A stretch of DNA of 64,000 bases, taken from the NCBI GenBank assembly GCA_009773455.1, contig WSXU01000019.1, positions 1-64,000 of the forward strand. Direction: 5' to 3'. Origin of the DNA: Bacteroidota bacterium (GTDB lineage: Bacteria > Bacteroidota > Bacteroidia > Bacteroidales > Lentimicrobiaceae). Shown here in pieces: positions 19,316-28,379 of this stretch (position 1 is its first letter; every line of letters begins with the position of its first letter). Both the position numbers and the translations under genes were made by a program. A model generated the notes under the pieces. The model was not told where the DNA came from and did no database searches. It saw nothing but the letters and a program-made list of their open reading frames with translations.

Positions 19316-20473
19316 ATGCTGAATTACAGAGCAAAATCAAACATCGTACTGGGCTTTATTGCGCTGCTTTCCCTCTTTGCATTTATTGCCGTTGAGAACA
19401 GCAAAAGGGAAGTTAAAGAGGAATGGTACAGTGAAAAACTGGCAGCTGCAAAACTTTCGCAACAGGCAGCCATGTACCTGAAAGGATACAGACTTGAAGA
19501 AGGCGTTTTTATTGAGGAAGTGAATGATCCGAATCAGACAGCGCTGATAGGCCAGGAATACACTCAGATCACTACCGACAGGGGTTATATTGATGCAAAA
19601 CTGTCGTCGCTCAACCCTAACCTGGCAGCTGTTATTGTCCAGTATCTGAAAGATGCAGGCCTGGAGGAAAACGATCAGGTTGCCGTCGCTTTTACCGGTT
19701 CGTTCCCTGCACTCAACATTTCTGTGATTGCTGCCATCGAAGTACTTAAACTCAGGCCAATCATCATTTCATCGGTCGGATCGTCAAATTATGGCGCCAA
19801 CGACCCCTATTTCACCTGGCTTGATATGGAAACTGTGCTCTTCAATTCAGGTGTTTTTCATCACAAGTCGGTGGCGGCTTCCATAGGCGGAGGTTTTGAC
19901 GAAGGTAGGGGGTTGAGTCCCGAAGGAAGGTCACTGATCATAGAAGCCATCAAACGCAATAAAGTTAACCTGATCAGTGAGGATCACCTTGAAAAAAGCA
20001 TTGATAAACGAATGCTGATCTACAATAAAGAAAGTAAAGGCAGGCAGGTAAAAGCCTTTATAAATGTTGGCGGTGGAATTGCCAGTCTGGGACATACCGT
20101 GAATGCAGGTCTTATCCCTACCGGACTCAATATGGAGCTACCTTCTGTCAATTACCCTGTTAGGGGTGTGATTGTTCAGATGGGCCAAAGGAAGATACCT
20201 GTAATACAGTTGGTTAATATCAAGGAAATACTGGGCAGGTTCGGGTTGCCAAACAGCCCTGTACCCTTGCCGGAACCAGGAAATGGTGGCATTTTCGTCA
20301 GCATGAAGTATAATCTTGTGGTTACGGCCATCGCTGCTTTTATCCTGATACTCGTTGTTGTGCTGATATATATCGCAGAGAAAAAAGCTCATCGTCTGGG
20401 TTCTGATGTTGTGCATGGTGGGTTCACTCCCCCGGCAGAAAACAGGGATAATGACGGAATCATGGAGCTTTAG
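19316..20473 (+). CDS. pgsW: Poly-gamma-glutamate system protein PgsW
   Basis: I choose the ATG at 19316 (MLNYRAKSNIVLGFIALLSL), which lies after the pgsC stop; an earlier TTG at 19274 would overlap pgsC by 26 bp. The 385-residue product has an N-terminal membrane helix (about 9-25), a long extracytoplasmic domain and a second helix near the C-terminus (about 335-355, VVTAIAAFILILVVVLIYIA). It matches the family annotated as poly-gamma-glutamate system protein (PgsW), found beside pgsB and pgsC in some Gram-negative lineages. Internal stretches include VAVAFTGSFPALNISVIAAIEVL, here read only in part, and ISSVGSSNYGANDP. Its biochemical role is not established; it may replace the CapA/PgsA function in moving the polymer across the inner membrane, which is inference. 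Confidence 0.85.
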   Translation: MLNYRAKSNIVLGFIALLSLFAFIAVENSKREVKEEWYSEKLAAAKLSQQAAMYLKGYRLEEGVFIEEVNDPNQTALIGQEYTQITTDRGYIDAKLSSLNPNLAAVIVQYLKDAGLEENDQVAVAFTGSFPALNISVIAAIEVLKLRPIIISSVGSSNYGANDPYFTWLDMETVLFNSGVFHHKSVAASIGGGFDEGRGLSPEGRSLIIEAIKRNKVNLISEDHLEKSIDKRMLIYNKESKGRQVKAFINVGGGIASLGHTVNAGLIPTGLNMELPSVNYPVRGVIVQMGQRKIPVIQLVNIKEILGRFGLPNSPVPLPEPGNGGIFVSMKYNLVVTAIAAFILILVVVLIYIAEKKAHRLGSDVVHGGFTPPAENRDNDGIMEL

Positions 20474-20592
20474 CGTATAATTAACTAAATTGCATGATCA
20501 TTTCAACATCTGGAAATATTTCCAATCCGGTTATCCGGATAAAAAAATTCACCCATTTTACCGGATTTACCGGAAGCGACAAACATAATTAT

Positions 20593-21504
20593 ATGAAAAA
20601 ATTTCATCTTCTGTTGATCGGATTACTTGTATTCTCCCAGGCACTTTCAGCACAGTCAGGTCCGAAACACAGATACCTTAAACCTTCCAATTCCAAAAAC
20701 CCGGTATCGGTCATTATTGACGGAAAATCAAAGGATTACTATTTCCTGAGCTCAAAAGAACCTGCAGTAATCAGGTTAAACGGACCCGGAAAGCTCAGAC
20801 TGCTTACACGTGGACAATTCGTGCCGGGGCAGGCAGGAAAAATGAAATACGAGATTACGTATACGGTTGACGGGGGTGCCCCGAAAACTTTCAGATCGGG
20901 CGATGTTGCCCGCTCAATCAATGCTGCCTATATCAACGGCACCATGGGAGTTCCGGCTCAACTGGCCGATTTCGAAATCATCCTGGGACCGGGACAACAC
21001 AGCATAGAATTCAAACTGAATAAAAGCAAATCACCGGTTGCTGTACGTTATGCATTTACCCCGGTCAAGAACAGGAAGAAAGAATGGATTGCCATCCACC
21101 CGTTAAATTCACCGGAAACTGTTGAACTGTCCACAAAGGAGTCGCTGGTCACCTATTACCGTTTTACTCCCGAAAAACCCCTGAAAGTTGAACTGAATGG
21201 GCCGACAGAACTGCAGGTACTGACCCGGGCCGAATTTCAGTTTAAAATGAGAGGGACCATTCATTATAGGGTCCAGGTCAGGCTGGATGGCAAGGTGATC
21301 AATTCGTATCAGCTCAGCAGCAGACGCTCAGAAACGACTGAATACAAATCCGATAAATCGCTGGTTCCCGGAAAGGGAAATGAATTTGTAATTGCTATCC
21401 CCAGGGGGAAACATACCGTGGAATTCATCCCTATGGACAAAGATAAAAGCACCATTCTGGGCCGGGTAATGATTCCCGTAAAGGATGTCAGAATCAGGAA
21501 ATAG
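20593..21504 (+). CDS. Secreted protein with two LNGP-motif repeats, pgs-linked
   Basis: The start at 20593 gives a clean signal peptide (MKKFHLLLIGLLVFSQALSAQ); an earlier in-frame ATG at 20494 would add 33 non-signal residues and is rejected. The 303-residue product is probably periplasmic or cell-surface. It contains two copies of a beta-rich module of about 120 residues. Each has a Y(Y/R)F start, an LNGP motif and an LTR(G/A)(Q/E)F motif (PAVIRLNGPGKLRLLTRGQF, then KVELNGPTELQVLTRAEF), ending in a GxxHxxEF(K/I) strand (GQHSIEFKL, GKHTVEFIP). I do not recognise the family. It starts 119 bp after pgsW and is followed 32 bp later by a beta-barrel gene, so a role in the envelope steps of polyglutamate handling is a guess from context. 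Confidence 0.75.
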   Translation: MKKFHLLLIGLLVFSQALSAQSGPKHRYLKPSNSKNPVSVIIDGKSKDYYFLSSKEPAVIRLNGPGKLRLLTRGQFVPGQAGKMKYEITYTVDGGAPKTFRSGDVARSINAAYINGTMGVPAQLADFEIILGPGQHSIEFKLNKSKSPVAVRYAFTPVKNRKKEWIAIHPLNSPETVELSTKESLVTYYRFTPEKPLKVELNGPTELQVLTRAEFQFKMRGTIHYRVQVRLDGKVINSYQLSSRRSETTEYKSDKSLVPGKGNEFVIAIPRGKHTVEFIPMDKDKSTILGRVMIPVKDVRIRK

Positions 21505-21536
21505 CGCCTCTGACTGGTGATACCAAAATAAAGACT

Positions 21537-22676
21537 ATGAAAAGCAGAAGAATTAACCTGTATTTACCGGTCATCACTTACAGCGCCGGATTGCTCTTTA
21601 TGCTGTCTGTAGTTTCAGCAGGCAGTGTCAGTGCTCAGAAAAACGACAGGCAGAAACCTGTGTTCAATATCTCTGCAGGTCTCACTACCATGTACGACGA
21701 TAATATCCTGAAGTATTCTGACAAGTATATTGAGCGGTTCCTGAACCGTGAGGATGAAGGCAGGTTTCATATCAGGACTTACGATGATGTGGTATTATCG
21801 CCGGAACTGGAGATGAGTGCTTCCTATCGTTTTATCCGGAAGCTGAACACCACTTTTACTGCAGGCTACAGGTTTACCTCGTATATTGTCAACAGCAACA
21901 AGAGCAGGAGTTACCTCAACCTGGGGCTGCGCCAGTATTTTACGAAGAAGGCAAGTGTTAAAATCTCCTGGGATTACATTCCGGATTTTTATGTCCGTCA
22001 CTTCAGGGATGACGACTGGGTTGGTATTTACGGTTACACACCTGAAACCTTCAAACCTTTCTCCTTCACCAAGGAAAGTTACGGCGCTGAGTTAATGAAT
22101 ACTTTTTTTAAAAATACACGTGCGAAACTGATTTTCGAACATGCCTCCTATTACTATAATTCTCATTTTACCGAATATGACTGCAACAACAGTGCATGGG
22201 AATTAAATATCCGCCAGACCCTGATTAAAGGTCTGAAATTGGAGGCCGGTTACACCTTTACAACTTCAGATGCTAAAGGCAGCGATGAACCGGGAGAATC
22301 AAAGCAGAGTTCCGATGATTCTGATGGATCCTTTGAAGAAGATGCCTATCTGATCAGGGTTTTATGGGAACTGCCTGATTTTCAGAAACACAGACATACA
22401 CTTGATGTCAAAACAGAGTTCAGCAACCGGTACTTTACATCTGAAAAAAGTGCCGTTCTGGATCCGCTTCATGCCGGGCGTGTTGATAAAAACCTGGGGC
22501 TGAACGTTACTTATTCCCTCGAGGTATCTAAAGCTGTCGGAATCGCCTTTTTCTACAACTGGTACAGCAGAAATGCCAGCTCCCTGGCGGAGGAAAACAG
22601 CTTGTTTGTCTCTGAAGAAAAGGACTATGGACAGAGCCAGATCGGTCTCTCGGTCAGTTATAATATGAAGTATTAA
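21537..22676 (+). CDS. Predicted outer-membrane beta-barrel protein, pgs-linked
   Basis: 379 residues with an N-terminal signal segment (about 9-33, ending SVSAQ). The mature part shows alternating hydrophobic and polar strands separated by acidic loops: SPELEMSASYRFI, TTFTAGYRFTSYI, SYLNLGLRQYF, ASVKISWDYI, LKLEAGYTFTTSD and IGLSVSYNMKY. The last residue group (SVSYNMKY) has the aromatic/basic ending common in barrel C-termini. About 14 to 16 strands are suggested by eye. The loop around residues 250-265 is very Ser/Asp rich. No specific family is recognised. As the only outer-membrane-type protein in the pgs run, it is the best candidate for a polymer exit channel, but this is inference from position. 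Confidence 0.75.
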   Translation: MKSRRINLYLPVITYSAGLLFMLSVVSAGSVSAQKNDRQKPVFNISAGLTTMYDDNILKYSDKYIERFLNREDEGRFHIRTYDDVVLSPELEMSASYRFIRKLNTTFTAGYRFTSYIVNSNKSRSYLNLGLRQYFTKKASVKISWDYIPDFYVRHFRDDDWVGIYGYTPETFKPFSFTKESYGAELMNTFFKNTRAKLIFEHASYYYNSHFTEYDCNNSAWELNIRQTLIKGLKLEAGYTFTTSDAKGSDEPGESKQSSDDSDGSFEEDAYLIRVLWELPDFQKHRHTLDVKTEFSNRYFTSEKSAVLDPLHAGRVDKNLGLNVTYSLEVSKAVGIAFFYNWYSRNASSLAEENSLFVSEEKDYGQSQIGLSVSYNMKY

Positions 22677-22718
22677 GATCTCTCAAAGTATTTTAACAGA
22701 AAACAATCAAGACCAGAT

Positions 22719-23723
22719 ATGAAAGCACATTCTTTCTTTTTACTGATGATCACCAGCCTTCTCCTTATGGCTGGTTGTGGAAAACCCAATGACCCTGAAA
22801 CAATTGTGGTGCCTGAAAGCGACTATAAAGTCGTCAGAAAATTACCGACCCCCGGATATGCCCAGGATCTGGTTCTGGATGATTCAAAGCTGTATATCTC
22901 GCAAGGGGAAGGAGGATTGCTGATCGTTGATGTGGCTGATCCTGTGAATCCGGAAATAATCTCGCAGTTAACAGAGGATGTGAGAGGATATTCCACAAAA
23001 ATCTGCCTGAAAGACTCGCTGGTTTACCTGGCTGCCGGATCGTTCGGTGTTACAGTCATCAATGTTAAAGATGTTTTGAACCCGGTGGTTACAGTATCCA
23101 ACCTGAATATGAAACCGGCAAAAAACCTGCACGTTACCGGGAATTATCTTTACACGGCTGTGAGTGAGCAGGGAATAAAGATTGCTGAACTCAGCTATCC
23201 TGAGCAGCCCGACATCAGGGGGGCACTTTCCACGTCTGGCTATGCAACCGGATTAACCACCTCAGCCGACACTTCAAGGCTTTTTGTCGCCTGCGGTGAA
23301 ATGGGACTTTCCATACTTGACATTGCTGACTTCCAGGACGGGTATCCCGAAACTGTCCCCTCTGGTTGGTGCGATACCCCCGGTTATGCCGAAGATGTGG
23401 TACTGGATGAAACACAATCGCTTGCTTTTGTTGCATCCGGTACAGCAGGACTGCAGATCATCGACTATGCTGATACCTCAAATGTGCATATCACAGGCAG
23501 CATTGTAACCGGTGGTTATGCCAAAGAGCTGCTCTACAGCGACCATAAGGTTTACATGACGGCAGAAAAAAGCGGATTGATCGTCATTGATGTGACTGAT
23601 CCCTCAAATCCCGTCATTATCGGGACTGTAGATACTGAATTTGCCCTCGGCATCGCTATGGATAGCAGTTACATTTATATTGCCGATGAGGTCGAAGGCG
23701 TAATTGTTGTTTCAAAACCATAG
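22719..23723 (+). CDS. LVIVD-repeat beta-propeller lipoprotein
   Basis: 334 residues starting with a lipoprotein signal (SLLLMAGCGKPND; the Cys is the expected lipidation site). The mature protein is a chain of about six LVIVD-type propeller repeats. Each has a short L(L/V)(I/V)(V/I)D-like strand followed by DP.NP: LLIVDVADPVNP, VTVINVKDVLNP, LSILDIADFQDG, LQIIDYADTSN and LIVIDVTDPSNP. These repeats occur in surface proteins of bacteria and archaea with poorly known functions, often binding or scaffolding roles. It starts 42 bp after the beta-barrel gene, fitting a shared transcript with the pgs genes. It probably sits on the outer membrane, facing either side. Confidence 0.85.
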   Translation: MKAHSFFLLMITSLLLMAGCGKPNDPETIVVPESDYKVVRKLPTPGYAQDLVLDDSKLYISQGEGGLLIVDVADPVNPEIISQLTEDVRGYSTKICLKDSLVYLAAGSFGVTVINVKDVLNPVVTVSNLNMKPAKNLHVTGNYLYTAVSEQGIKIAELSYPEQPDIRGALSTSGYATGLTTSADTSRLFVACGEMGLSILDIADFQDGYPETVPSGWCDTPGYAEDVVLDETQSLAFVASGTAGLQIIDYADTSNVHITGSIVTGGYAKELLYSDHKVYMTAEKSGLIVIDVTDPSNPVIIGTVDTEFALGIAMDSSYIYIADEVEGVIVVSKP

Positions 23724-23753
23724 AATTAAACTTTTCATATTAACTGGTGTAGA

Positions 23754-24851
23754 ATGATTTCTTCCGGCATTTCCCAATCGCGTCTGATAAATCAGCGCAT
23801 AGAAAATCCGGGATTCACTATACCAGCTGAAATTGTAAGTTATATGGGCGCCATGCAGGCCCAGGATTACAGCATGGCCAAAAGGGCTGTGGGATTGCGA
23901 CTGAAAAGTGCCACTGATAAATCCGTGGAAGAAGCATACTGCCGTGGAGAGTTCCTGCGGACGCACCTGCTGAGACCTACCTGGCATTTTGTTGCCCCGG
24001 AAGATATACGATGGATGGTCAGACTTTCAGCGTCTCAGATAAAGATACAAATGCGATCCAGAGACCGGCAGCTGGAACTTACGGAAGCTGTGTTTACCAA
24101 AAGCAACCTCATCCTCGGGAAATTTCTTTCAGAAAAAGGAAACGCCACCAGGGATGAAATATCGGATGAACTCAACAAATCAGGCATAAAAACAGACGAT
24201 TCCAGGCTTTCGCACCTGATGGTCCGTGCAGAACTGGAAGAAATCGTTTGCAGCGGCCCACTGAGGGGGAGAAAACAAACCTATGCCCTTATGGAAGAGC
24301 GGGTTAGCAGGCACAAAGACCTGAACCATGAAGAATCACTGGCGGATCTTGCCCTCAGGTATTTTACCAGCCATGGCCCGGCAACAGTGATGGATTTCTC
24401 CTGGTGGTCAGGGCTATCGCTTACAACTGCCAGACAGGCACTTGCTATGGTCAAACCACAGCTGATGAACGAAAATTCCGGAGCGGAAACCTGTTGGTTT
24501 AAGAATCCGGTAAACAATGACATGATGGCTGATCATTCAGTACATCTGCTTCCGGCCTTTGATGAGTATCTGATCAGTTACCGCGACCGGAATGCCGTAA
24601 TTGGTATAGAAAACAGCAGGAAAGCCATTTCGTCAAACGGAATTTTCAAACCGTTGATTGTGGTAAACGGAAGAGTGGAAGGCATATGGAAACGTAACAT
24701 AGTAAAAGATACAGTTTTCGTTGAACTGGCGTTGTTCAGACCTCAAAAGAAAACGACCATGAAAGCGATAGAATCTGCAGTATTGAAGTATGGCGACTTT
24801 CTTGAACTGAAATCCCGGTTATCCCCTGTAAATACAACATCTACGAAGTAA
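23754..24851 (+). CDS. HTH_42 / AlkZ-like DNA glycosylase
   Basis: 365 residues. The family (PF06224, winged-helix DNA-binding domain proteins) includes AlkZ and YcaQ/AlkX, monofunctional DNA glycosylases that remove bulky alkylated bases or unhook crosslinks. Here MGAMQAQDYSMAKRAVGLRL carries the QAQ signature of the AlkZ-like (Q-hydrophobic-Q) branch rather than the Q-hydrophobic-D of YcaQ. LLRPTWHFVAPEDIRWMV and the C-terminal HLLPAFDEYLISYRDR are also family-typical. Three winged-helix modules are expected. It begins 30 bp after the lipoprotein gene, but its function has no evident link to polyglutamate. Annotation as a DNA repair enzyme is well founded; substrate is unknown. Confidence 0.8.
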   Translation: MISSGISQSRLINQRIENPGFTIPAEIVSYMGAMQAQDYSMAKRAVGLRLKSATDKSVEEAYCRGEFLRTHLLRPTWHFVAPEDIRWMVRLSASQIKIQMRSRDRQLELTEAVFTKSNLILGKFLSEKGNATRDEISDELNKSGIKTDDSRLSHLMVRAELEEIVCSGPLRGRKQTYALMEERVSRHKDLNHEESLADLALRYFTSHGPATVMDFSWWSGLSLTTARQALAMVKPQLMNENSGAETCWFKNPVNNDMMADHSVHLLPAFDEYLISYRDRNAVIGIENSRKAISSNGIFKPLIVVNGRVEGIWKRNIVKDTVFVELALFRPQKKTTMKAIESAVLKYGDFLELKSRLSPVNTTSTK

Positions 24852-25017
24852 AACAATGCTTCTTTTTATATCCTGTAATGTACATCCCGGATTAGAAATC
24901 TGTGGATGATATCGTAGGATTTTTCAAAAACAGAGTAACTATATCAGAAGATTTCCGTCTATTATTATGATGAATTAAAGGAGTACCCTATTACAAAAAG
25001 TGCTTTAAAACCTTTCC

Positions 25018-27441
25018 ATGTACAAAGATCTTTTCAGGCACAGCTTACGGGCCCTCAGCCGGCAGAAATCCTATGTATTGATCAATATCCTTGGTCTGGC
25101 AACCGGTATTGCCTGCAGTCTGATCATTGCCCTCTTCATCATTCATGAGCTCAGTTACGATGCGTATCATGTAAAAAAGGACCGGATTTTCAGGGTCATC
25201 CTCAACGGAAAGATCAGCGGGCAGGAAGTCAGGGTAACATCAACCTGTGCGCCACTCGGTCCGACCATGAAAGAAGAATTTCCGGAAGTGGAAAATTTCC
25301 TTCGCATCAACAACTGGGGCGAAACCATCATCAGAAATGAGGACAGGTTTTTTACCGAGGAGCACTTTATGGAAGCGGATTCCACCTTCTTCGATTTCTT
25401 TTCCATCCCGTTGATCCGTGGCTCGAAAGAGAATGTTCTGAATCAGAAGAGGGTTGTGGTGCTTTCTGAGACCACGGCAAAAAAGATCTTTGGCGACGCC
25501 GACCCGGTGAATAAAATGCTGAAAGTGGGTAATGATACCAGCCTGTACCGTGTAACCGGCGTATTTGCAGATATCCCCGGAACAACCCATTTCGAGGCCA
25601 ACATGATCGGTTCGTTTATGACAAACCCAAGGGCTGCGGATGAAGAATGGCTCTCGAACAGCTTCAGTACCTATATCCTGCTTAAGCCCAAGGCCAACCT
25701 AGCTTCGGTTGATGCGAAATTCAACGGGTTGATTGTAAAATATGTCGGACCTCTGGTAACAAAATACCTGGGGCTCAGCCTGAAGGATTTTCTTGCCCAG
25801 GGTAATAAATACAGGATGTTTTTGCAGCCACTGAGTGCTGTTCACCTTGATCCTTCTATTCAGCAGGACCTGAAACCGGCTTCAGATCCGAGATACCTGT
25901 GGATATTCGGCAGTATCGCGCTACTGATCATCCTGATTGCCGCCATCAATTTCATGAACCTTTCGACTGCCCAGGCATCGCGAAGGGCCAAGGAAATCGG
26001 CATTAAGAAAGTCTCCGGTTCATCACGTGGTAACCTGATCAGCCAGTTTATCACTGAAACGGTGCTGCTATCCTTTATTTCACTGATGATAGCCATTATG
26101 ATTACTGAAGTGACATTGCCATCATTCAATAAACTACTGGATACAGAACTAAGCATCGGGTATTTTACGCATTGGTATACCATTCCTGCACTTTTGCTGC
26201 TGACCCTTGTCGTAGGTTTTCTGGCCGGCAGCTATCCCGCATTCTATATGTCATCATTCAATCCCTATATGGTATTGAAAGGTAAACTCAGAAGCAGCCG
26301 TGCAAGTGTCAACCTGCGGAGTGCGCTTGTGGTGCTGCAGTTTTCAATTTCCATAGTTCTTATTGTCGGAACCCTGATCATGTTCAGGCAAATCAGCTTC
26401 ATGCTCAGGAAAGATCTGGGGTTCAATAAGGAAAATGTATTGGTGATCCGCAGGGCGGAAGCCATCGGAAACCATATTGCAGATTTTAAGACTGCCCTGC
26501 TCAGTATACCCGGAGTATTGAAGGTTGCTGCATCAACAGCCGTTCCGAACCACAGCAACAACAATAACGGCTACATGATCAAGGACAGGCCCGACGAAAC
26601 CTTCCTGATGCAAACCAACTGGGTCGATTATGATTACCTGGAAACCTACGGTCTTAAACTTGAATCGGGACGTTTTTTTGATAAAAACAATTCAACCGAT
26701 GTCAGTGCCTGCATCATCAACCAGGAAGCCGTCAGGGATTTTTCCCTGATCAGGCCATTTGAAACCAGGATTATCCGGGGTGGAGATGACAATGAAGAAC
26801 GGACCCTGGTTCCTGTAATCGGGATTGTAAAGGATTTTCATTTTGAATCGCTTCACAGCGAAATTGTACCCCATATAATGATGTTTAAAAGCGAAGATAA
26901 TCAGTGGGGTTACTTCAGCGTCAGGCTTGCACCCTCTGCAGGTAAAGCCACTCTTTCAGAAATTGAAAAAACATGGGGATCGTTTACGGCTAATGATCCC
27001 ATGCAATTCTTCTTTATGGATAAGGATGTGGAACAGATGTACCGGGCCGAAAGGCAGAATGCCAGCCTGTCCATTGTTTTCACCATCATGGCTATCCTGA
27101 TTGCCAGCCTGGGATTGTATGGACTAACCGCATTCACCGTACAGCAGCGAACGCGCGAAATTGGTATCAGGAAGACTTTCGGGGCTTCGGTCAGCAGAAT
27201 ATGGTATCTTATTGCCAGGGAAATCATTATCCTTATCGTCATTTCCATGGTCATTGCCATACCCCTGGTTTATCTTGTAGCCGATAACTTTCTTAAAAAC
27301 TACCATTACAGGATATCCATTGGAGCCATCGATTTTGTATCAGGATTTGCCATTGCCGTGGCCATTGCCATGGTTACCATCAGCTACAGGACCATCCGTG
27401 TTGCGCTGATCAATCCGGCCGTATCGCTCAGGTATGAGTAG
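25018..27441 (+). CDS. FtsX/MacB-type ABC transporter permease
   Basis: 807 residues with the Bacteroidota FtsX layout. A first membrane helix (about 20-42, VLINILGLATGIACSLIIALF) is followed by a MacB-like periplasmic domain (about 60-285), three helices (about 290-310, 340-365, 385-410) and a second set starting near 430. A second periplasmic domain and three final helices (about 680-705, 738-760, 770-795) close the protein. RRAKEIGIKKVSGSSRG and QQRTREIGIRKTFGAS are the two characteristic cytoplasmic repeats. Such proteins usually work with an MacB-like ATPase in export or antimicrobial-peptide sensing, but no ATPase gene lies next to it. The gene is probably transcribed alone. Confidence 0.92.
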   Translation: MYKDLFRHSLRALSRQKSYVLINILGLATGIACSLIIALFIIHELSYDAYHVKKDRIFRVILNGKISGQEVRVTSTCAPLGPTMKEEFPEVENFLRINNWGETIIRNEDRFFTEEHFMEADSTFFDFFSIPLIRGSKENVLNQKRVVVLSETTAKKIFGDADPVNKMLKVGNDTSLYRVTGVFADIPGTTHFEANMIGSFMTNPRAADEEWLSNSFSTYILLKPKANLASVDAKFNGLIVKYVGPLVTKYLGLSLKDFLAQGNKYRMFLQPLSAVHLDPSIQQDLKPASDPRYLWIFGSIALLIILIAAINFMNLSTAQASRRAKEIGIKKVSGSSRGNLISQFITETVLLSFISLMIAIMITEVTLPSFNKLLDTELSIGYFTHWYTIPALLLLTLVVGFLAGSYPAFYMSSFNPYMVLKGKLRSSRASVNLRSALVVLQFSISIVLIVGTLIMFRQISFMLRKDLGFNKENVLVIRRAEAIGNHIADFKTALLSIPGVLKVAASTAVPNHSNNNNGYMIKDRPDETFLMQTNWVDYDYLETYGLKLESGRFFDKNNSTDVSACIINQEAVRDFSLIRPFETRIIRGGDDNEERTLVPVIGIVKDFHFESLHSEIVPHIMMFKSEDNQWGYFSVRLAPSAGKATLSEIEKTWGSFTANDPMQFFFMDKDVEQMYRAERQNASLSIVFTIMAILIASLGLYGLTAFTVQQRTREIGIRKTFGASVSRIWYLIAREIIILIVISMVIAIPLVYLVADNFLKNYHYRISIGAIDFVSGFAIAVAIAMVTISYRTIRVALINPAVSLRYE

Positions 27442-27496
27442 CTGATGGCACTTTCATGCAGGGTCATGATCTATGTGAAAATCTACTCCTGTTGAT

Positions 27497-27527
27497 TTGC
27501 TGCCGAAGGGATTAATTCTTACTTTCG
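27497..27527 (+). promoter_or_regulatory. Possible promoter for the VOC protein
   Basis: TTG at 27497-27499 and TACTTTCG at 27520-27527 (one mismatch from TAnnTTTG), spacing 20 nt. It is about 155 nt upstream of the VOC start, so the leader would be long. Moderate support only. Confidence 0.3.
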
Positions 27528-27682
27528 TTCAGCGATAAGCCTGAATTTTTCGGTAGATTCCCACTTTATCAAAGCACAAAACAGGGCTAAACCTATGGAC
27601 AGGATTGTACTTTCCATCTCAATTCAGCAGTAAGTAAAAATGTATATCCGATTATCTGTAATAAATATTAAAAAACAAGCCA

Positions 27683-28087
27683 TTGAAACAGCACATTGCC
27701 CATATTGCGCTTCTGGTGGATGATTATGATCAGGCCATAGAATACTATACTTCAAAACTGAAATTCAGGTTATTGGAGGATACCCGCCTTAGTGAGTCAA
27801 AGCGCTGGGTGCTGGTTGGTCCGGAGGGAGACGGAAGTTGCAATCTCCTTTTGGCCAAAGCGGCCAACCAGGATCAAATAAACAGAATAGGCAATCAGGC
27901 CGGAGGCAGGGTTTTTCTCTTTTTGCACACCGATGATTTTGACCGTGATTATCTAAACCTCGTAAAAAACAACATCCGGATTGTACGGGAGCCCATGGTT
28001 GAGCCCTATGGCAAGGTGGCCGTTTTCGAAGATTTTTATGGCAACCTCTGGGACCTGGTCGGACCCTCTGAGGCTGATACTGAATGA
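27683..28087 (+). CDS. VOC (glyoxalase/dioxygenase) family protein
   Basis: 134 residues starting at a TTG codon; the next start would remove the first beta strand (HIAHIALLVDDYDQAIEYY), so TTG is preferred. The protein shows the paired beta-alpha-beta-beta-beta modules of the VOC superfamily: the N-terminal strand with His near residue 6, a central GGRVFLFLHTDDFDRDYLNL, and the C-terminal AVFEDFYGNLWDLVGP, where Glu and the FxDxxGNxWDL pattern fit metal-binding and dimer strands. VOC proteins include glyoxalase I, dioxygenases and antibiotic-binding proteins; nothing here selects one. It is followed by 292 bp before the next gene. Confidence 0.8.
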   Translation: MKQHIAHIALLVDDYDQAIEYYTSKLKFRLLEDTRLSESKRWVLVGPEGDGSCNLLLAKAANQDQINRIGNQAGGRVFLFLHTDDFDRDYLNLVKNNIRIVREPMVEPYGKVAVFEDFYGNLWDLVGPSEADTE

Positions 28088-28205
28088 TCTGTAATCAGTA
28101 CATTAATCCGGCCAGCTTGCTTTTAGGAATTTTCACCAACGAACGTTTCACCCTGCCGTGATGTCAGTTCACCATACATATCTGCTGATTCAACCTGAAA
28201 CGTTT

Positions 28206-28234
28206 TTGAACCCAAAATGTCCGATATATATTTG
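28206..28234 (+). promoter_or_regulatory. Predicted promoter of the aminotransferase gene
   Basis: TTG (28206-28208) and an exact TAnnTTTG element, TATATTTG (28227-28234), spacing 18 nt. It is about 146 nt upstream of the start at 28380, giving a leader that contains the GC-rich hairpin at 28298-28324. Confidence 0.5.
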
Positions 28235-28297
28235 CTTCATCTTTTTGCCCCGGTTCATGGTTGGTGTGAATTAAAGCAAAATGTTATTCCGGCTTTA

Positions 28298-28324
28298 CGG
28301 GGAGGTTCTAAGCAAGCCTCCCCG
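28298..28324 (+). promoter_or_regulatory. GC-rich hairpin in the aminotransferase leader
   Basis: CGGGGAGG at 28298-28305 pairs with CCTCCCCG at 28317-28324 (8 bp, 11-nt loop). There is no T-run after it, so it is not a standard terminator. It lies about 55 nt before the start codon and could influence translation or mRNA stability. Confidence 0.35.
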
Positions 28325-28379
28325 GTGCTGTTTCCGGCTGGATAATATCTGATCCCTGATCAACATTATCATTCTTTCA

